Shown: positions 29,530 to 34,151 of the stretch, in pieces
How positions within the stretch are numbered: position 1 is the first letter of the stretch
How the letters are laid out: the number at the start of each line of letters is the position of its first letter
NCBI RefSeq assembly: GCF_001039355.2
Contig: NW_019775561.1
Coordinates: 272,517-306,667 of the forward strand
Direction of reading: 5' to 3'
DNA: 34,151 nucleotides
From: Lingula anatina
Taxonomy: Eukaryota > Brachiopoda > Lingulata > Lingulida > Lingulidae
Program-made: the position numbers and the translations under genes
The notes under the pieces: model-generated
Database searches by the model: none
Told to the model about the DNA's origin: nothing
Seen by the model: only the letters and a program-made list of their open reading frames with translations

Positions 29530-29870
29530 ATTGAAAGGCTTCAGTTGTTTCGAAAACAGACGCCATTTTGGACGTGGCAGACGACAGATGCGAATGGAAC
29601 AACCGATCAATCCAAATACACCACACAGTTTCCGGCGGGGACGCCAAGTCCAGTGCATTCGGCAAACGACATGTTTGAGATAATCAAACGACAGTCGAAG
29701 GTGCGACTTCGGCACGCTCTCGGTCTCCAAGCTCTTCGTGGGCATCCTAGCGTCCCTGTCCTCGTCTGTCCTCGAGTAACGGCGTGTCCCCAGCCGGTCA
29801 TTCAAAAAGCACCATTGTCACACTTGATCGGTGTCCTTACAACGACCCGCCATCTTTGTTCTGTTCAAAG
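29530..29870 (-). promoter_or_regulatory. CpG-rich promoter-like region with YY1-type sites
   Basis: On the minus strand CAAAGATGGCGG (29858-29847) is the YY1 core-promoter motif, and CAAAATGGCG (29570-29561) is a second copy. CpG is frequent across the block. The strand of the motifs agrees with the candidate exon at 29523-29403. Confidence 0.45.
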
Positions 29871-30021
29871 AAAGAAAGAAAGAAAGTTGACATGAATAAG
29901 CGTAACGTGACGGAGTTAACTCGGGTGTGTATAACACGAAACTAGAACCTGTTATTGCACTTCACCTAATTTCACCTGCGCTTGACCTCTACTTATCTGA
30001 CCCAGAAAAACCCATACCTGG

Positions 30022-30236
30022 CACATCCAAGACCCAGTGCTTTGGTCCCTTACTCTAAATAAACAAACCAGTAAAAACTATAGATTCATAAATTCACTCA
30101 TCCACGTCGGTGAAAATGGTGTTTCAAAAGCATCCAAAACACAGAGCTTCGCTCCGTTAGTCTAAATAAACAAACCAGTAAAAACTATATATTCTTAAAT
30201 TCACTCATCCACAACATTGGAAGTGGTATTTCAGTT
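30022..30236. repeat. Two-copy tandem repeat of 107 bp
   Basis: tctaaataaacaaaccagta recurs at 30054 and 30161, followed by aaactata.attc.taaatt and ctcatccac in both copies. Confidence 0.8.
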
Positions 30237-30239
30237 TGT

Positions 30240-33200
30240 GTGTATGCTGCCTCACTGTTTGAACGTGCACTGTGAAAGCAAAAGGAAGACGGTTATTTTA
30301 CTTTTATTGTTATATCTGTAAAATGCTCTTTTTTTTTTTTCAAGGGGAAAGTAATCGGATGGAAAAACTGAACGCACCAACAGTTTCGTCGTTAAAATGA
30401 TGAAATGTCTTGTAACACTCTAACTCTATTTCATAGAATGTGAACAAGAAGCGTTATCTGTCTTTTATTTACGAGTTTTTCGCTCCCACTGCAGAAAAAA
30501 AAATCAACATCGGTTTCTTCGAAAACGGAATAGTAAACAAACACATTAGAGGTGTCAATGCATTTGCGTACATGAACGTATGAAAGGTTTAATTGTCAAT
30601 TGTGTAATTCCACAAAAAAGTGAACATCCGAGTTACGTTAGGGACGTACGTTTGTGTAATACTACAGAAGTATGACTTGCCCTTATTTTCTCTGCTTTAT
30701 ATTATGGAACCCACCAATATAGAAAGAAAGCAACAGTAATTAAAACGTGACGTTATACAGTTATGGAAACAGTACACAAAATATCTGCATTAGTGGCCTG
30801 ACTAAAATGTTCACTTTTTCGTGGAACAACCTAGTAAGGCTAAATCGAAACCGAAAACAAAAGCAAAACAGAAAAATAGAAATTCCTAAGAGTTGTATAA
30901 GTATCAAAACTCTACAATAGCATTTCTGACATTTTGATATAAGTTACTATCTAATAATTCTAGATGATCTTCACTTGGTAGTATTAGGCCGATGGTATCT
31001 ATGAGAAAAGGGTCTTACACGGTGAGCCCTACATCATACAGTGGAAAACGTCACTGACATATTTTTCCTCCTCAAGATGGAGACCAAGCGAGTCCCGCCA
31101 AAACAATATTCAAAAGGAAATCTCTGTCGCGCTTACCAGTAACGTATCAAGAAAAGAGTAGATAAAGTGGCTCTTTTTAAATTGTAAATATTACAGACAT
31201 TTATAGATTGCGTGACAACTCTATTGCAATCATTATTTATAAGATTGTATAGATTTTTTAAAATTTGCCGCCCAAATAGAATCTCCAATGGACTTTTTCT
31301 AGCATACTATATTCCATGAGATGAAAGTAGAAAACACATCCCCATACAATTATACAACTCGTCAACTTATAACAGGAATAAGAGATTGCCCCAAAGAGCT
31401 CTTAAGAAAAGGTTAAAACTATTTTTGAGGATGTGGGGGGGGGGGGGGGCATTTGCAGAAACTTTACGAACACTTCCCATTTCGAATCTACGCGTAACTC
31501 AAACAAATATTACTTATTAAAGTGTCCTACTTACAGAGAGAGTAAGACATATATCATTTATAGGTAATCAGTATGAAAATAATGCGTGTTAAATCTACAA
31601 AAGCGAAATGGTTTTAGCCAGCGTGGAAAATAACTGCCCTTCGGCTAACAAAAAACATGTGAAACTTAAAGCATAAAACACCTTCACTGCCGCGCCTCGG
31701 GGCGTTCACATAGAGAGTTCACACAATGCTTCAACAGATCGTCACAGATGGCTCACACTTGTAAACATTGTGATTTGAAAACAAACCCCTTTGAGCAATT
31801 AAATTTTAACTTGTTGTTTTATAAAGTGAGGTAGTTTTTTTTTTACAATAGACTCCTGCAGGATCAGTAAAATTAGAAGTACTGATCCCAATGCTGTGTC
31901 ATTTTGATCGATGGCAACGGTCCATTCCGAGCAGAGTTTAGAAGCGCCCAGTGGCACGACCGAACACTGCACTTGATAACCGGCGTCCAACACTTTATCG
32001 ACTTAATTATTGCAAGAAAAATGCGGTCATTTAAGGTTAACTAAAGAAGCGTGACGCGGTTGTGCAAACAGAGGTAGGGTGTGTGCGCACGTGGGTCCAT
32101 TTTCGAGGTTCTTACGCGGCGTCTGGCGGGAAATTAGGCGATGGTGTTGTCCTTAATTGGGACACAGAATCTGCAACTTTTTCACATGCGTTCGCAATCA
32201 GCGTCGACTACTTAAGCGTGAGTCACACATGTTAGCAAATTAGATTTTGAAATAATTTTTTTTTAATTCTGAAACTATTCACTAAGGTTTGTTGATCGGA
32301 GGGTTATTGGCCTAGTTAAAATTCTACTCCATAGAAATTCATAAATATATATAACCTACTGAATTCAAATTTTATCTTAATCATCGACTGGTCCATGATA
32401 AGTAAGCACTCCTAATTGAAATAATAACTATCTATTTATTTTGCAAATGAACTATTATAACTTGCATTGCCAGAAAAGTAAAAAATAAATAAATGATAGG
32501 CCAGAATATGAGATAGAAAGGAACCAAATTGAGTCAATAAAATAATTCTAAAAACAAATAAATATATAAATATATTAGTAATTAACTACGCAAAGGCGGA
32601 CTATGATTAAATTCTCTCGAAATCCACGGTGCAGCACGCTTTGGCAGCACATACGATTTTGATTCAAATTGATTAAAACATGCTTGTCTGTTCAACTTGA
32701 ATTTTTTGACCTACCATAATCTACGTGAGGCTTAACTTTCCTCGTTGAATATTTCAGAAAGTTATTTCATTGTTTGTTTTTACTTTTTTCCTTTATTGTG
32801 CTTGCTTCATTTTTTGTGAAGTTCTGTTCTGTTATCGATTTAACTTAGTTTATGTTATTTTGATTCAGTTTAATATAATCAAACCCTGGCTTACTTCACT
32901 TCATCAATATAATCATTTAAGACAACCAACCCAATGAGGATTTTTTATTCTTTAAAGTACAAAATATTGCTTTAATACGAAAATGTAACACTAGTACTTA
33001 CGGATGTTTTCTGAGCTAGTTCGGAAACGGAAATGATACATGTAAATTATTTTGTGCGTGCCCAGATGTGAAACGGAAACACTATTTTATGCCACTCGCT
33101 TACAACGCAGCCATCAAAATCGACATGGTAAACCCTTGTTATAAAATGCAATTTAATCAATGTATAAAAATTTATCACTATATTAATAAATCCAATAGTC

Positions 33201-33350
33201 AAACATTGCAATATTGGCGTCATGCTGAATGGAAATTGGACAAGTTTAATGATTAGAAAGGAAAGGCCTGTGTTCCAGAACAGCAATTACTCTGTTTTAG
33301 TAGGGGGTATGGAACACTTAACCACTGACTGAAGTAAACCGGAGCTCAGG
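30240..33350. other. Spacer without recognised genes
   Basis: A short inverted repeat (ggatcagta 31861-31869, inverted at 31880-31888) and a CpG-rich patch at 32040-32170. Other sequence is AT-rich and featureless. Confidence 0.4.
32085..32135. promoter_or_regulatory. CpG-rich patch with E-box and E2F-type site
   Basis: CACGTG at 32088-32093 and GGCGGGAAA at 32125-32133 in a local GC-rich stretch. There is no adjacent exon to confirm a promoter. Confidence 0.25.
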
Positions 33351-33358
33351 TCTAAAAG

Positions 33359-33736
33359 TTAAAGGGATAATAACTGTTCGTTTTGGCCAAAATTGAATTT
33401 TCTTGGAGTAATCAACAATTTCCCCATACTTACCAATGGCAAATGAATCCATTTCTACATTCAAAGTTATAGTCCCTTTTTTTCCTAAAAGTCTTTTTTG
33501 TAATAATCTCTCGCTTGTACTCTCTGATACTTCATTATTACAAAAATCTATTAAGAGATTATTACAGGGTATAGCCATCTATGGAGGTCGCGTCGTCCTG
33601 ACAAGCTCAGATATCAGAATAACAGCTATAACTGCTGTTTTTGTGGTAAAACAAAATATATTATATTTCTATGAATTGTTTACAGTGTTTTTATTGTGAA
33701 ATATAGATCTCATACGAAGAGTTATTATCTCTTTAA
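33359..33736. mobile_element. TTAA-flanked MITE, copy 2
   Basis: TTAA at 33359-33362 and 33733-33736 flank inverted ends (agggataataact and agttattatctct). The 370-bp interior is related to 7788-8080 (tctatggaggtcgcg, tatttctatgaattgttta). Non-coding. Confidence 0.7.
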
Positions 33737-33739
33737 GAC

Positions 33740-34151
33740 CAATTTATGTCTCAAGTTATTTGGTGGAACCACGCCCCGGGAGTTAAGTACATTTGTGTTC
33801 TGATATTTCATACAGAGATGATTTAACAAGGGAAATGTGGTTCACATCTGGACACGCACAAAATAATTTACATGTATCATTCTTTTCTCTTAGCGTGATA
33901 GTGACCTTAAAAGTAGATTCGGTGATTAATTGGCTAAAATGTCGCCATTTTAAGGGAGTTTGATGGCGTTTCCTATACTTTTACCAAAAATCCCTATGTC
34001 AACGTTGCTTCGTCGTTTTGTGTGACCCAAAGTATCCCGACTTGTTTTAAAATACAGTACTACTCTTTTTAATTAAGTTTCTTTCATTTTGTGCTTTCCA
34101 AGTAAATATATTATATTTATTTTTTTACTCATTATATTACTTCATTTAAAT
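33740..34151. other. Spacer at right window edge
   Basis: AT-rich. I see no gene or element. Confidence 0.4.

Noticed and set aside
29458-29895. 145-codon plus-strand frame and the overlapping 93-codon minus frame
   Set aside because: Both lie across the CpG-rich promoter-like block; no domain, and motif orientation favours a short minus-strand exon only.
31799-31993. 64-codon minus-strand frame
   Set aside because: Starts without ATG, no domain, and spans a short inverted repeat.
1-34151. tRNA or rRNA genes
   Set aside because: No cloverleaf with a GGTTCRANNCC arm and no rRNA core sequence was noticed on either strand; a tRNAscan run would settle this.

Overview
The window is nuclear DNA of an animal, most likely a marine invertebrate. 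It is AT-rich, with many microsatellites, several MITE-like elements and small genes split by GT-AG introns. There is no operon structure and no bacterial ribosome-binding sites. The recurrent palindrome TAGGCCTA and the repeat families fit a mollusc or a lower deuterostome, but the species cannot be fixed by eye. Ambiguous bases at 5602, 9362 and 13609 and a 159-base N gap at 17349-17507 mark it as a draft assembly.

Left part (1-7.4 kb): two paralogous genes on the + strand encode small secreted proteins with one EGF-like, six-cysteine domain. The plan is a signal-peptide exon, one symmetrical phase 1-1 EGF exon, and a last exon whose third base starts a stop codon. Gene 1 enters the window after its first exon (EGF exon 377-541, last exon from 1438). 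Gene 2 is complete (TATA box 4863; exons 4971-5020, 5811-5981 and from 7088) but has one extra T in its signal-peptide exon. Between them lies a tandem array of four diverged copies of the terminal-exon region. The introns of gene 2 hold several inverted-repeat elements.

Middle part (7.7-11 kb): a TTAA-flanked MITE, a 609-bp element with 109-bp internal tandem repeats, and a broken reading frame made of four repeats of about 30 residues (minus strand, 9746-10173). 11.2-14.3 kb: a divergent pair of paralogous genes (11286-12024 minus, 13300-14160 plus) for secreted proteins of about 85 residues with one cysteine and a coiled coil. They share a 1.27-kb intergenic region with two perfect CREs and two E-boxes.

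Right part (14.3-34 kb): mostly non-coding repeats and AT-rich spacer. It contains CpG-rich, promoter-like islands: about 21.6-22.7 kb with an NRF-1 palindrome, 28.2 kb with a CLEAR-type E-box, 29.5-29.86 kb with YY1-type sites and a possible minus-strand exon, and 32.1 kb. There is also a 32-codon single-membrane-segment micro-ORF at 28453. No tRNA, rRNA, CRISPR array or autonomous transposase was found.

The two gene families share a plan: a signal peptide on its own exon, one short functional exon, and a stop codon at or just past the last junction. Both look like tandemly duplicated families of small secreted proteins. Their function cannot be read from the sequence.
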